Made by a program: the position numbers and the translations under genes
Notes under the pieces: generated by a model
Databases searched by the model: none
What the model saw: only the letters and a program-made list of their open reading frames with translations
What the model was told of the DNA's origin: nothing
In this document: in pieces, positions 43,132 to 53,310 of the stretch
Layout: each line of letters begins with the position of its first letter
Numbering within the stretch: the first letter of the stretch is position 1
DNA from: Sulfuricurvum sp.
Lineage (GTDB): Bacteria; Campylobacterota; Campylobacteria; Campylobacterales; Sulfurimonadaceae
DNA: 62,363 nucleotides
Assembly: GCA_022729795.1 (NCBI GenBank)
Contig: DZBD01000001.1
Location: forward strand, 19,224 to 81,586
Reading direction: 5' to 3'

Positions 43132-44126
43132 TAACTTAAAAGATAAGCAAACTTTTGCACCCACTCTTTAAAAACCTCGGAATGTTCCATTTTGACTCCG
43201 TTTCTTTGCAAATCCTGTACCGCCATCACCGCAAATTCACTCTTTAATCCCAAGGTATATTGCAGCAAATTATCAAGATTTTCTTTTGTGTCGTCTCTCA
43301 AAAGAGCACTTACGAGTCCTGTGCAAAGAGCGTACAGTACATCAATCTCATCAGGATATTCCCCATTTCCACATGCCAAGATATTTGCAATATCAGGCAG
43401 TTTATGCATCACTTTTGAAAAACTTAAAAAGCCTACGGCAACATCTTTGCCTACAGCGCCCGACAAACAGTCCAAAAGAAGCTTCTCTTTGAGGGTACTT
43501 TTGAGGATACTGTCTACGTATTCCCAGCTTCTAGGTGTTGCAAAACTTTTGGTATCGCTCTTGGCATCAAAGGTAAAAAGATGCTCATTTTTGTATGCGA
43601 TATAAGCAATAATTCTCTCATCCACTTTTTTTTGATACGCCCAAAAACGCCACTCGTTCACATCTACCTCCATCTCAAAATGGACAAATCTATTGGCAAG
43701 AGGGCTTGGCATACGGTAGGTCACGCCGCGGTCGCCCTCACGGTTTCCCGCGGCAACTATCGCCCAACCCTCGGGGAGTTCATATTCTCCTACTTTTCTG
43801 TCCAAGATAAGCTGATATGCCGATGCTTGCACGCTTGGCGGTGCGGAGTTGAGCTCATCTAAGAACAAAATCCCCTCTCCGCCTCGAGGCAAAAATGCGG
43901 GAGGCGCCCAAAGTGCGGTATGGGATTCTTTGTCATAAAAAGGGATTCCTTTGAGGTCGGTGGGGTCCATCAATGCGAGCCTTAAATCTACAAAACCGAT
44001 ATTTTTTGCCTCAGCTATCTGCTTTACGATGGAGGACTTTCCTATTCCCGGCGCACCCCACAAAAAAGTAGGAACTTTTTGCTCACTCAGCGCAGCAACG
44101 GTACTTATCAAATCTGATGCTTTCAT
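43131..44126 (-). CDS. MoxR-family AAA ATPase
   Basis: ORF; WGAPGIGKSSIVKQIAE, LFLDELNSAPPSVQASAYQLILDRKVG. Confidence 0.92.
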   Translation of the reverse strand: MKASDLISTVAALSEQKVPTFLWGAPGIGKSSIVKQIAEAKNIGFVDLRLALMDPTDLKGIPFYDKESHTALWAPPAFLPRGGEGILFLDELNSAPPSVQASAYQLILDRKVGEYELPEGWAIVAAGNREGDRGVTYRMPSPLANRFVHFEMEVDVNEWRFWAYQKKVDERIIAYIAYKNEHLFTFDAKSDTKSFATPRSWEYVDSILKSTLKEKLLLDCLSGAVGKDVAVGFLSFSKVMHKLPDIANILACGNGEYPDEIDVLYALCTGLVSALLRDDTKENLDNLLQYTLGLKSEFAVMAVQDLQRNGVKMEHSEVFKEWVQKFAYLLS

Positions 44127-44135
44127 CTACTCTCC

Positions 44136-45488
44136 TTAAACCTGCCAACCGATATTAGCACTTTGTATATGTTCCCCGAATGCGGGGTTTTCTTTGACGG
44201 CTCTTTCAAAACGGCTATCAAGCTGAAGCTGGTACAAAACATCCACGGGCGTACTATGATTTTGTGCCAAACCTTGTAATACTTTGACATCTTTACTCAA
44301 AAACAGTAGCCGAAAAATAGCGTGAGGAGTGTTTGGATTATGAGACAAAGCAATATGATTCAAATCATTTTCATATGCTTCTTCAAGAGATTCCTGAGGA
44401 GTGTTTGCATTGGCATACAGTGCCAAAATAATTTCTTGATTCCCGCCGCAAAGCAGTTGGCTCAAAACATCTTCGCCAAGATGAGTATTCGCTGCCAAAG
44501 CAAGCTGGACATCCTCTTTTGCCAAACTCAGCAATCTCTCTTGCATATGAGAATCCAAAGAGATATTTTGAGCCAAATCTAGGGCATTTGTTTGGATAAA
44601 CATCTCAAACATTGCATCATCAAGGCGAATATATTTCGCAATGTTTTTAGCGTAGGTCTCATGTTCAAAAAGCTTTGCGATTAAACCTTCGCAGAGGTTG
44701 GTATTATAAGAAAGCGCTTCTAGCACCATCGGACTTGCGTCCATGTAGAGAGAATTTTGCATTGCCTCATCACAGTCCGAGCGCATCGCTATAAGCGTTT
44801 TGATATAGGTATCGGATTTTTTCACAAGCATTCGTAGTACATTTTTGGGTGTGTAATGGTGTGTTGCTATGGCTGTGAGTATTTTGTAATTTACACCGTT
44901 TGGGCTCTCATTCAAGCTTCTTTGCAAAGGCTCAAGTTCTGCTATAGATTTAATAAGCTCATCATCTCTACACTGCACAATCAGATGCATAAGTCCCAGT
45001 GTTGCATACTGTACGTTGTGGTTTCTTTCTATATTGGGATAAAACCGCACGATAATAGCGGCACTAACATCGCGGTTGTCGTCATTGTCGAAAAAATCTT
45101 CCCCTCTCCATTCATACATCGCCAAAAGGCGTAAAAATAAACCGTCGCTTATGGCGGTATTTTGCAAAAAACCTTTAAGCCTTGTTTTGTCATGGCTGAG
45201 CTTGAGACTCATCAAAAGTGTATTGGAATCTATGTGTTTTGCCAGCTCTAGCTCAAGCGCATCTACGGTGATAAACTCCGCACACTTTTGCTCATAAAGC
45301 TCATCGCTTATATTTTGTTCGTACGGGGTCATCATTTTCCCCTCTACTATCAATACAACTTCTTGGGAATACTTTTTTACTACGCAAATATCGTGATACT
45401 TCATCTGAGCATCAAATTCATCCTGCGTAAATGCACGGCTTTTTCCAAACAACAAGATGGTTTTATTTTCTAATTCTTTTAAATTCAT
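44136..45488 (-). CDS. protein with leucine-rich-repeat-variant (LRV)-like repeats
   Basis: ORF; repeats such as IALSHNPNTPHAIFRLL, VLQGLAQNHSTPVDVLYQL, ILALYANANTPQESLEEA. Confidence 0.65.
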   Translation of the reverse strand: MNLKELENKTILLFGKSRAFTQDEFDAQMKYHDICVVKKYSQEVVLIVEGKMMTPYEQNISDELYEQKCAEFITVDALELELAKHIDSNTLLMSLKLSHDKTRLKGFLQNTAISDGLFLRLLAMYEWRGEDFFDNDDNRDVSAAIIVRFYPNIERNHNVQYATLGLMHLIVQCRDDELIKSIAELEPLQRSLNESPNGVNYKILTAIATHHYTPKNVLRMLVKKSDTYIKTLIAMRSDCDEAMQNSLYMDASPMVLEALSYNTNLCEGLIAKLFEHETYAKNIAKYIRLDDAMFEMFIQTNALDLAQNISLDSHMQERLLSLAKEDVQLALAANTHLGEDVLSQLLCGGNQEIILALYANANTPQESLEEAYENDLNHIALSHNPNTPHAIFRLLFLSKDVKVLQGLAQNHSTPVDVLYQLQLDSRFERAVKENPAFGEHIQSANIGWQV

Positions 45489-45561
45489 AGCTTAATTATA
45501 CTAAGATATTTTTATTTTTATCTTCTTCGTTATAATGCTTCACTCATTTTAAGGAAAAATT

Positions 45562-45825
45562 ATGCCACAAATAGTAGAAGAGGGATTCAGACTCTATAAT
45601 GAAAGAAAATTCAAAGAGGCATTCGACATCCTTTTTGATGCCGCTGCTTACGGTAATGACGCAGAAGCGCAATATTTGATAGGTAAAATGTATAGAGAAG
45701 GGGACGGCGTAGAGCAAAGTCTTGAAAATGCGATGCGCTGGTGGAAAAAAGCCAGACAAAACGGTCAAAGAGACGCCGCCTTTCAAATGTCTGAGATACA
45801 AACTTCTACAAAAAATATTTTTTAG
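45562..45825 (+). CDS. Sel1-like repeat protein
   Basis: ORF; DAEAQYLIGKMYREGDGVEQSLENAMRWWKKA. Confidence 0.85.
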   Translation: MPQIVEEGFRLYNERKFKEAFDILFDAAAYGNDAEAQYLIGKMYREGDGVEQSLENAMRWWKKARQNGQRDAAFQMSEIQTSTKNIF

Positions 45826-45897
45826 TAAGCTAAAAGTGTTAAAAATATTTTATTTTCATATACAAAAGTATAGAATATAAAAAACTAAAGGACTCCA

Positions 45898-46398
45898 ATG
45901 AAAACAGCTCCAAACAATACGGAAAAAACCTTTCCGACGGAACAACTTCTTGTGACGAAAACGGACACGAAGGGGATTATCACGTATGCTAACCAAAATT
46001 TTGCACATATAGTAGGAGTAGATGAAGAGGAGCTTATAGGCAGACCTCATAATATTATCCGTCATCCCGATACTCCCCGGATTATTTTCAAACTTTTGTG
46101 GAACTATCTTCATAGCCAAAAAGAGATTCATGCCTATGTGAAGAATCTCTGTGCGGACGGCTCTTACTACTGGGTTTTTGCCAATGTCACCCCTTCGTTT
46201 GAAGAGACAAAGGTGATTGGATACCACTCCACAAGAAGAAATCCCGATAGAAATACACTCAAAAGCACTATCATTCCTCTGTATCAAACACTTATCCAAG
46301 CAGAAAAAAACGGCGGAATCAATGCTAGTGAAAAAATTTTGAACGATATTATGAAAGAAAAAGGTATGGAATATGACGAATTTATCCTCTCTCTCTAA
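45898..46398 (+). CDS. PAS domain-containing (Aer-like) sensor protein
   Basis: [49 protein letters not shown]; overlaps the MCP gene. Confidence 0.9.
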   Translation: MKTAPNNTEKTFPTEQLLVTKTDTKGIITYANQNFAHIVGVDEEELIGRPHNIIRHPDTPRIIFKLLWNYLHSQKEIHAYVKNLCADGSYYWVFANVTPSFEETKVIGYHSTRRNPDRNTLKSTIIPLYQTLIQAEKNGGINASEKILNDIMKEKGMEYDEFILSL

Positions 46399-47845
46399 GA
46401 TACATTACGCAAATTATGCGCATATAGCAGTTGTTGTACTCGGAACGACAGTCTCTTTTATTTTTTTTGAATTTCATGTAGGGATATTTATCTTTAATAT
46501 TCTTAATATTATTATCGCTATGTATGCTTACAGACAGATTCAAATTACAAAAACAAGCATAGAAAATTCTTTGTATGTCATCAAAAAAGCTATCCTTGGG
46601 AGTTTTGAAAATCGTCAACATAAGATTGTAGCCGGCGGTGAGCTGGCAGAGCTTGCTTGGAGCATCAATGCCCTTTTCGACCAACTGGAGAATTTAATTC
46701 GCGAGATTAACACCTCAATAGAATATGCAAGCAAAAACCTCTATTTCAGAAGAATCAGCTCCGTAGGGCTCAACGCTTCTTTTGCAAAAACAGCAAAGCT
46801 CATCAATAGAAGCATCGATGCAATGGAGGTGGAGTTTAAAGGTCAAGAGCAAGATAAATTTATATCGAAGCTTGAAAAAACAGGAAAAGGGTATGTTCAG
46901 AACTTTGAGAGTATCGAAAATCAAATCAGCTCTACCAATGAAATACTCTCAACTCTTGCCACAGAAGCACAAGAAAGTGCTTCACTCTCCCGCTCTAACA
47001 ATGAGGTAGTACGGGCAATGAGTGCAAACTTTGAAAAACTTTCGCAAATCATCGCACAAAACAAGGATGCCGTAGACTCTTTTACCGCGAGAACAAACGA
47101 GATTACCTCTATTGTCAGTCTCATTAAAGATATAGCGGATCAGACAAATCTACTTGCTCTCAATGCCGCCATAGAAGCTGCCCGTGCGGGTGAACATGGA
47201 CGCGGATTTGCCGTAGTAGCGGATGAAGTGCGCAAACTTGCAGAGAGAACCGCAAAGGCAACCCATGAAATAGCTATCTCCATCTCCACTCTCCAACAAG
47301 AATCAAATGAAATGCTCAAAAATTCACAAGAACTAAACATAATTGCAGATGCTTCAACACAAAGTGTAGAAACACTTTACAGCTCACTTTCTCATTTTGG
47401 CACAACTTCTGAATCGGTTCTGAGTTCAAGCAGATATATGAAAGATAAAAACTTCATCATTTTAGCCAAGATTGACCATATCCTCTTCAAAGCAAGGGCA
47501 CTTTCGGTCGTGGAAAAAGGGGAATATGAGGAGTTTTCTACACACCAAACCTGCAGATTCGGCAAATGGTATGAGGGAGATGCAAAAGCGCAATTTGCAC
47601 ATTCGCCGAGTTATCCGAAAATTCTCCGGCCCCACTCCGTCGTACACTCGTCTATTATAAATACTTTTGAGCTTATTAAAAATTCAAACCTGCACAAACA
47701 TGAAGATGCAGTACTTAATAATTTTATAAATATGGAAATAGCTTCTGATGAACTTTTTGCACTTATGGATAGTATGCTCGATGAGGAAGCCGTTTATAGA
47801 GATAATAATCTTCATGAAGGGGAAGTGGAATTTTGGGATGCGTAG
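46373..47845 (+). CDS. methyl-accepting chemotaxis protein with C-terminal CZB (zinc-binding) domain
   Basis: [63 protein letters not shown]. Confidence 0.93.
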   Translation: MTNLSSLSKIHYANYAHIAVVVLGTTVSFIFFEFHVGIFIFNILNIIIAMYAYRQIQITKTSIENSLYVIKKAILGSFENRQHKIVAGGELAELAWSINALFDQLENLIREINTSIEYASKNLYFRRISSVGLNASFAKTAKLINRSIDAMEVEFKGQEQDKFISKLEKTGKGYVQNFESIENQISSTNEILSTLATEAQESASLSRSNNEVVRAMSANFEKLSQIIAQNKDAVDSFTARTNEITSIVSLIKDIADQTNLLALNAAIEAARAGEHGRGFAVVADEVRKLAERTAKATHEIAISISTLQQESNEMLKNSQELNIIADASTQSVETLYSSLSHFGTTSESVLSSSRYMKDKNFIILAKIDHILFKARALSVVEKGEYEEFSTHQTCRFGKWYEGDAKAQFAHSPSYPKILRPHSVVHSSIINTFELIKNSNLHKHEDAVLNNFINMEIASDELFALMDSMLDEEAVYRDNNLHEGEVEFWDA

Positions 47846-47919
47846 TTAAAATAATTTCTCAAAATTACTGTAAGTTATTTAAGTTATAATCCACACAAAT
47901 TTTAATACAAGGATTCTTT

Positions 47920-49032
47920 ATGAAGCTTCTCTCTAGCCTTTTGATTTTGCTTGCAATTTCACTCCAAGCCAACGACGCAGTGCATAGCTTTGCTCCAAGC
48001 AAAGACTGCAAAGCCTGCCATACGCAGATATACAATGAGTTTGAAGGCTCTATGCACGCAAATGCTACGCCGCAAAAAGACCCTATCCATAATGCCGTGT
48101 GGTCAAAAGACCCGCTTAAACTCCAAGAAGAACGTTACGCATGCGGAAAGTGCCATACACCCGCTGCAAATAATCTCGACAAGATGTTAACGCAGGGAAG
48201 TAAGGCAATGCCGGATATGAACAACTCCACCCACAACGAAGCTATAAGCTGCGCCTATTGTCACCGCATCCAAAGTATAGAGATTCATAAACAAAGCAAT
48301 ACAAACATCATAAGCAAAAATGAAAAAGAGTATTTCGGTACACTCAAAGAGCATATAGAATCTCCGTACCATGCAATAAAAACTGAGAGGAACGAGCATA
48401 TGCAAAACGGCAACGTCTGTATAGGCTGTCACTCCCACAAAATGAACGCACACGGACTCAACGTATGTTCAACCAATATTGCCAACGAGATGGACGGTGC
48501 CAACTGTGTAAGCTGCCACATGCCAAAGGTGAGCGGCACGGTTTCTAATCTCAAAGAGCGTAAAGAACACACTTTTCACGGATTCGCAGGAAGTCATTAC
48601 AATGCAGAGATGCTCACCCGATATGTAGATATTTCATTGCTACGAGAGATAGATGATTTTATAGTAAACATCGACAATCGCACGTCTCATGCGCTCTTAT
48701 TACACCCGCTAAGAACGGCTGTTTTAAAAGTAAGCGTCACAAGAGAGGGAAAAACTACGCAGCTCAAAGATGAGATTTTTGTACGTATCATCGGAAAAGA
48801 GGGTAAACCTACAATGCCTTGGCTAGCTGAGAAAACACTCCAAGATACGATGATTCAGGCAAACGAAAAAAGAGCCGTGAAGTATCCGTTCAAGCTCCAA
48901 AAAGGGGACAAAGTCGATGTAGTTCTGGGATGGTTTTTGGTCAATCCAAAAGCAGTTCCTATGCTCCAACTCGAAAAAGACAAAACAGCAACGCAGTTTA
49001 ATGAGTTCAAAAAAGAGAGTTTTACTTTTTAA
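47920..49032 (+). CDS. multiheme (five CxxCH) cytochrome c family protein
   Basis: ORF; CKACH, CGKCH, CAYCH, CIGCH, CVSCH; signal peptide. Confidence 0.88.
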   Translation: MKLLSSLLILLAISLQANDAVHSFAPSKDCKACHTQIYNEFEGSMHANATPQKDPIHNAVWSKDPLKLQEERYACGKCHTPAANNLDKMLTQGSKAMPDMNNSTHNEAISCAYCHRIQSIEIHKQSNTNIISKNEKEYFGTLKEHIESPYHAIKTERNEHMQNGNVCIGCHSHKMNAHGLNVCSTNIANEMDGANCVSCHMPKVSGTVSNLKERKEHTFHGFAGSHYNAEMLTRYVDISLLREIDDFIVNIDNRTSHALLLHPLRTAVLKVSVTREGKTTQLKDEIFVRIIGKEGKPTMPWLAEKTLQDTMIQANEKRAVKYPFKLQKGDKVDVVLGWFLVNPKAVPMLQLEKDKTATQFNEFKKESFTF

Positions 49033-49056
49033 CTGCTCCCACAACTCCCTAAATCT

Positions 49057-49077
49057 CCCATATCTTTGAGATATGGG
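49057..49077 (+). terminator. hairpin CCCATATCT ttg AGATATGGG after the cytochrome gene
   Basis: 9-bp stem, 3-nt loop, 24 bp after the stop. Confidence 0.5.
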
Positions 49078-49230
49078 GAAAATCTCAAAATACTACTTCA
49101 TTATATTTCTAAAAATCGAAAAAATTTCTACACTAAAAATTACTATTTTATAAAAACTTTCCACATGCCAAGAAAAAAAGTTCCCTCTCTCTCAAGTTTT
49201 GAGACTGTGAAATACTTACGCTCTTGGAGC

Positions 49231-49308
49231 CGATGGCTCTGCCTTCGGTCGGGGAGTGCTCAAAAGTTACAATTCTCAAACGTGCTCCTAGCGAAGGCAG
49301 AGCCATCG
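49231..49308. repeat. 17-bp perfect inverted repeat CGATGGCTCTGCCTTCG / CGAAGGCAGAGCCATCG with 44-nt spacer
   Basis: Read directly; intergenic between the cytochrome and epimerase genes. Confidence 0.85.
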
Positions 49309-49329
49309 CTTCCTATAAAAGGAGTTATT

Positions 49330-50388
49330 TCAGAGCCTCTGCGTCTTTGCGAGCGAAGCGAAGCAATCTATAGGGGAAATCTCGCACCCGTGAAACTCGA
49401 AATCCAAAGTATCGGGCATCTCTTTATACAACAAAGGGCTATCCAAATCCACATGCCAAAGAACATCTCTGTATGCCATTGCCAGATGAAGGGCAATATT
49501 GATAGAATAAGGTCCCTCAAGCATCGAACCTAGCATACATTTTATCCCGTTTTTTCTAGCATATTCGAATATCTCCGCCGCCTTGCTCACACCGCCGCAT
49601 TTCATCAGTTTGATGTTTATCATGTCGGCACTTTTTGATTCTACGACTCTCTTGACATCTTCCAAACTAAATACGGCTTCATCGGCTAAAATAGGGATAT
49701 GAGAATACTCCGTAATGGTTTTGAGCCCCGTCAAATCGCTTGCAATGACGGGCTGTTCTATTAATTCTATTTTCAAATCTTTCACTGCATCGATGAATTT
49801 GAAAGTACTTTGCACATCCCAAGCCTGATTGGCATCCACTAATATCTTGGCATGTGGAACCTCTTTGGCAATCGCTGTGAGTATTTCTACGGCATGTGCA
49901 ATATCTGCACCCACCTTTACTTTTAAAATCCACATGCCCGATTTATAGGCTTTTTTTGCCTCTTCAAGCATGGCATGTGGATTGTTGAGGCTGATAGTTA
50001 TTGCCGTTTGGATAGGCTCAAGTGTAACTGCTCCGAAATACTCATACGGTTTTTTTCCTTGCTCTTGGGCAATAAGTGAAACCAAAGCGATATCCAAAGC
50101 CGCCTTTGCACTGCTTTTCATAGCGCTCTTGTGTAAAATACGGAGTGCATCTTCGGGGATACGGGAAATGAGCTTTTCTTTGAATGCGGCGATGGATTCA
50201 AGAATACTCTCACAATCTTCCCCCGTAATCGCCTTTGTTGCAGGTGCTTCCCCATATGCAAAAGTTCCATTTGCACATGCCATGCGCACCCGTACGAATT
50301 CCACATGCCGAGCTGTTCTTAGAGCAGTAATAAAGGGAGTTTTCAGTTCTATAAGCTCTATTTGCGTTTGTATTTCTATAATTTTCAT
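49330..50388 (-). CDS. dipeptide (L-Ala-D/L-Glu type) epimerase, enolase superfamily
   Basis: ORF; WILKVKVGADI, ILVDANQAWD, IPILADEAVFSLEDV, KLMKCGGVSKA; C-terminus DCFASLAKTQRL lies in the repeat. Confidence 0.88.
   Translation of the reverse strand: MKIIEIQTQIELIELKTPFITALRTARHVEFVRVRMACANGTFAYGEAPATKAITGEDCESILESIAAFKEKLISRIPEDALRILHKSAMKSSAKAALDIALVSLIAQEQGKKPYEYFGAVTLEPIQTAITISLNNPHAMLEEAKKAYKSGMWILKVKVGADIAHAVEILTAIAKEVPHAKILVDANQAWDVQSTFKFIDAVKDLKIELIEQPVIASDLTGLKTITEYSHIPILADEAVFSLEDVKRVVESKSADMINIKLMKCGGVSKAAEIFEYARKNGIKCMLGSMLEGPYSINIALHLAMAYRDVLWHVDLDSPLLYKEMPDTLDFEFHGCEISPIDCFASLAKTQRL
49346..49370. repeat. GAGCGAAGCGAAGCAATC-type dispersed repeat
   Basis: ctttgcGAGCGAAGCGAAGCAATCta read directly; I recognise this word as a common intergenic repeat in unrelated bacteria. 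Confidence 0.65.
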
Positions 50389-51581
50389 TTTGCCAAGCCT
50401 ATTAAAAGATGTCCCACTGCCAAACCTCCGAATGTACCGATAATATAACCCATCACTGCCATCAAAACTCCCACACTTGCAAGCGATTTGTTGTACGTGG
50501 CGGCAAGAATAGGTGCAGATGCCGCTCCACCGATATTTGCCAAACTAGCCACTGCGATACTAAACAAATCAAGCTTAAAGATTTTTGCCCCCGCAACCAT
50601 CAAAACAGCGTGAATCATTAAAATTACAAAACCTGCCAAAACATAAACACCCACCGAAGAAAAATTCTCAAATACGGCTTTGGAGCCGATAAGAGCAACA
50701 AGAAGATAAAGCATTGAAGTTGCCACCTCGCTAGAGCCGTTAACATCTCTTAGTTTCGTAAAAGAGCCCAAAACCCCAAAAACAGATGCCATTAAAACTA
50801 TGGTCGTAGTCGAATTAAATATTTCCACATGCCAAGAGATAAACTGCGAAATAAAAGAAACAATAAGCGCAAAAAATATCAAAAGCCAGTATCTTTTGGC
50901 ACCGATTGTACAAGCACACCCTATTGCATCCAAGCACGCCATCTTTTGAGCGGAGTTTGTAAAAGCGTTAAAATATTTTGCAAAGGGAACCAAAAAAAGC
51001 AAAAACATCACCCAAACCGTATAATTCACACTGTCGACTATCAGCACATATCCGTAGGCTTCTTGAGAAACTCCAAGGGCAGAACCTACCGCAATCATAT
51101 TTGCCGTGCCCCCCATCCAGCTTCCCGACAAAGCACCAAAAGCGCCCGCCTCACTCGGGTTGAAACCAAAAAGCAGAGTAACCGCCACAAATCCACATGC
51201 CAAAGAAAATACCGCCAAAACATATGCGATGAGCAAAGATTTACCAAGCTTAAAAAAATGGCGCAAATCCACCTGCAAAAGCATCAAAAATAACATAGCC
51301 GGAAGAAGATTTGTTTTTGTCAGCAAATAGATATTTTTTATAGCTTCATTATCTCCAAACATCCCAAAACCGGCAAAAATCATACTCACGGCATAAATCA
51401 TTACAACGCCGGGGATAAGCTTAAAAGCTTTAATTTGTGTTTTTTGTTCTATAATTCCAAAAAGAGTTGCAATAAAAGCCAAAGTCAAAAGATAAACAGA
51501 TGCAGAACTTATCAAAAAACATCCTTTTTTTTGATAGTGTAGCATATATTTTAAGGATGAAAGATGAAAAAAATTGCCCAC
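50385..51581 (-). CDS. DUF819 family membrane protein
   Basis: ORF; GSWMGGTANMIAVGSAL, ASLANIGGAASAPILAATYNKSLASVGVLMA; the true start is probably downstream of the ORF start. Confidence 0.82.
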   Translation of the reverse strand: MGNFFHLSSLKYMLHYQKKGCFLISSASVYLLTLAFIATLFGIIEQKTQIKAFKLIPGVVMIYAVSMIFAGFGMFGDNEAIKNIYLLTKTNLLPAMLFLMLLQVDLRHFFKLGKSLLIAYVLAVFSLACGFVAVTLLFGFNPSEAGAFGALSGSWMGGTANMIAVGSALGVSQEAYGYVLIVDSVNYTVWVMFLLFLVPFAKYFNAFTNSAQKMACLDAIGCACTIGAKRYWLLIFFALIVSFISQFISWHVEIFNSTTTIVLMASVFGVLGSFTKLRDVNGSSEVATSMLYLLVALIGSKAVFENFSSVGVYVLAGFVILMIHAVLMVAGAKIFKLDLFSIAVASLANIGGAASAPILAATYNKSLASVGVLMAVMGYIIGTFGGLAVGHLLIGLAK

Positions 51582-52916
51582 ACGCTCCTATTTTACCTCT
51601 TGACACTCAGTACTCTTCAAGCAGCAACACTTAGCAGCAAGATTCACGATAATTCACTCATCGTCTATAACGGCGACATTGCTCTTGTCCATGAAGAAAG
51701 AGACTTCAGCGTACAAACAGGAGACACGCAAATTGTCTACGAGGATGTTGCAAGCACGATAGATACGGATTCCGTCAATGTCAAGCTCTCTGATTCTCTG
51801 CTTCTTTATTCCCAACAATACCGTTTTGACAAGCTGACACACAATAAATTGCTTGATGCGTCCATCAACAAAAAAGTGAAAGTAAAAATGCTTCAAACTC
51901 CCCAAAGTTATGAGACTATAACTGCTCATCTGCTCTCAAACGACGGGAGTTTTTCCCTTGTAAAAACTGCACAAAACGAGATTATTACGGTAGAGAGTAA
52001 AAACCTTATCTTTGAGGCTATTCCAAGCGAGCTGATAACAAAACCCTCTTTGGTATGGAATATCAAGACAGATAAAAATATCAAGACAAGCATGGAGATA
52101 GATTACCTTATTAAGCATGTTTCGTGGCAGAGCAACTACATTTTAGAACTACACAAGGAAAGTGCGAACCTCAGCGGATGGATTACGATAGATAACCGCT
52201 CAGGGAAAAAATTTACCGATACCGATTTGTATGTTTTAGCCGGAGAGATTAACCGTGCCCAAAAACCGCAAACATTTTACAAAGAAGCAAGGGTGATGAT
52301 GGTGTCTGATGCGATGCCAAACGAGATAGCACATGAAGGCTACCATTTTTATACCATCCCTTTTAAGGTCACCCTTGCCGACAATGAAAAAACTCAAATA
52401 AAATTTATAAATAAAAACAATATCTCTATTAACAGAACCTACAGTGCCATGCTCTCTAATCCCACTTTTGTAGAGAGTGAAACAGAACACGACGTAACAC
52501 AGTATATTAACTTCAAAACCACAGATTTTATCCTCCCAAGAGGGGTTATCAGAACCTATTCTCAAATCAAAGAGACCAACATACTTTTAGGGGAGAGCAA
52601 CATCGGACACACTCCCAAAGAAACTCCTCTGACTCTTAAACTCGGGCAAAATTTTGATCTTAAAGTGACCCAAACTCTTCTCAAAAGAGATGATAATAAC
52701 AACTATTACGAAGCAGATATTCTTTATAGTATTCACAATAGTTCCAACGAGGCAAAAACAGTGGACTTGCTTATCCCTTTTGCCAAAGATTCGAAAAACA
52801 CCATAGAGTCTACAAAATCTTATATCTTCACCAAAGGGAATTTGGCTACTTTTACACTTAAAATGCAAGCTGAGTCCCGTGAAAGTTTTAAAGTGAACTT
52901 CAAAATCAAGCGATAA
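51564..52916 (+). CDS. DUF4139 domain-containing protein
   Basis: ORF; signal peptide, VYNGDIALVHEERDFSVQTGDTQIVYEDVASTIDTDSV. Confidence 0.8.
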   Translation: MKKIAHTLLFYLLTLSTLQAATLSSKIHDNSLIVYNGDIALVHEERDFSVQTGDTQIVYEDVASTIDTDSVNVKLSDSLLLYSQQYRFDKLTHNKLLDASINKKVKVKMLQTPQSYETITAHLLSNDGSFSLVKTAQNEIITVESKNLIFEAIPSELITKPSLVWNIKTDKNIKTSMEIDYLIKHVSWQSNYILELHKESANLSGWITIDNRSGKKFTDTDLYVLAGEINRAQKPQTFYKEARVMMVSDAMPNEIAHEGYHFYTIPFKVTLADNEKTQIKFINKNNISINRTYSAMLSNPTFVESETEHDVTQYINFKTTDFILPRGVIRTYSQIKETNILLGESNIGHTPKETPLTLKLGQNFDLKVTQTLLKRDDNNNYYEADILYSIHNSSNEAKTVDLLIPFAKDSKNTIESTKSYIFTKGNLATFTLKMQAESRESFKVNFKIKR

Positions 52917-52920
52917 TTGC

Positions 52921-53301
52921 ATGGCAATACATCGGATAGTCAAACAAAAGTTATTGGGAGGACCCTTTAGCAATGATGCGCTTAGGCTTGCAAAAGCTAT
53001 TTATCATACCTATATTAACGATGAGAAGAATCTTTTTTTGCATATTCATATTCAAAAAGTTCTCTTCTTGTTGGGACTTGAGCACAATGAAAATTCTCTT
53101 TCGTATCTCAGATATTTGTTTGCAGAACTCAACGAACCTTTTGCGGTAAGAAACTTCAAATTTTACGACAAAGTATATTCTATGAGAATTATTGTTTTTT
53201 GCAACTACACTATCAAAGATGAGATTCTTGAGTTGGAACTCAGCGAAGAGTTTATGCATATGGAAAGTGAATATATGTTAGATTCATTTTTAAGTAAATA
53301 A
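52921..53301 (+). CDS. conserved hypothetical protein
   Basis: ORF 4 bp after the upstream gene; good coding character, no family recognised. Confidence 0.6.
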   Translation: MAIHRIVKQKLLGGPFSNDALRLAKAIYHTYINDEKNLFLHIHIQKVLFLLGLEHNENSLSYLRYLFAELNEPFAVRNFKFYDKVYSMRIIVFCNYTIKDEILELELSEEFMHMESEYMLDSFLSK

Positions 53302-53310
53302 GGAAAAAAA

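Noticed and set aside
48525-48534. GCCACATGCC in the multiheme cytochrome counted as a word copy
   Set aside because: One mismatch and it coincides with the functional CVSCHMP heme motif, so protein constraint may explain it; not counted among the 34.
49066-49533. 155-aa plus-strand ORF covering the intergenic repeats
   Set aside because: It runs through hairpins and the dispersed repeat and overlaps the epimerase gene antisense; no coding support.
50829-51293. Basic plus-strand ORF MPRDKLRNKRNNKRKK...
   Set aside because: Antisense to the DUF819 membrane protein; composition is the complement of hydrophobic codons.
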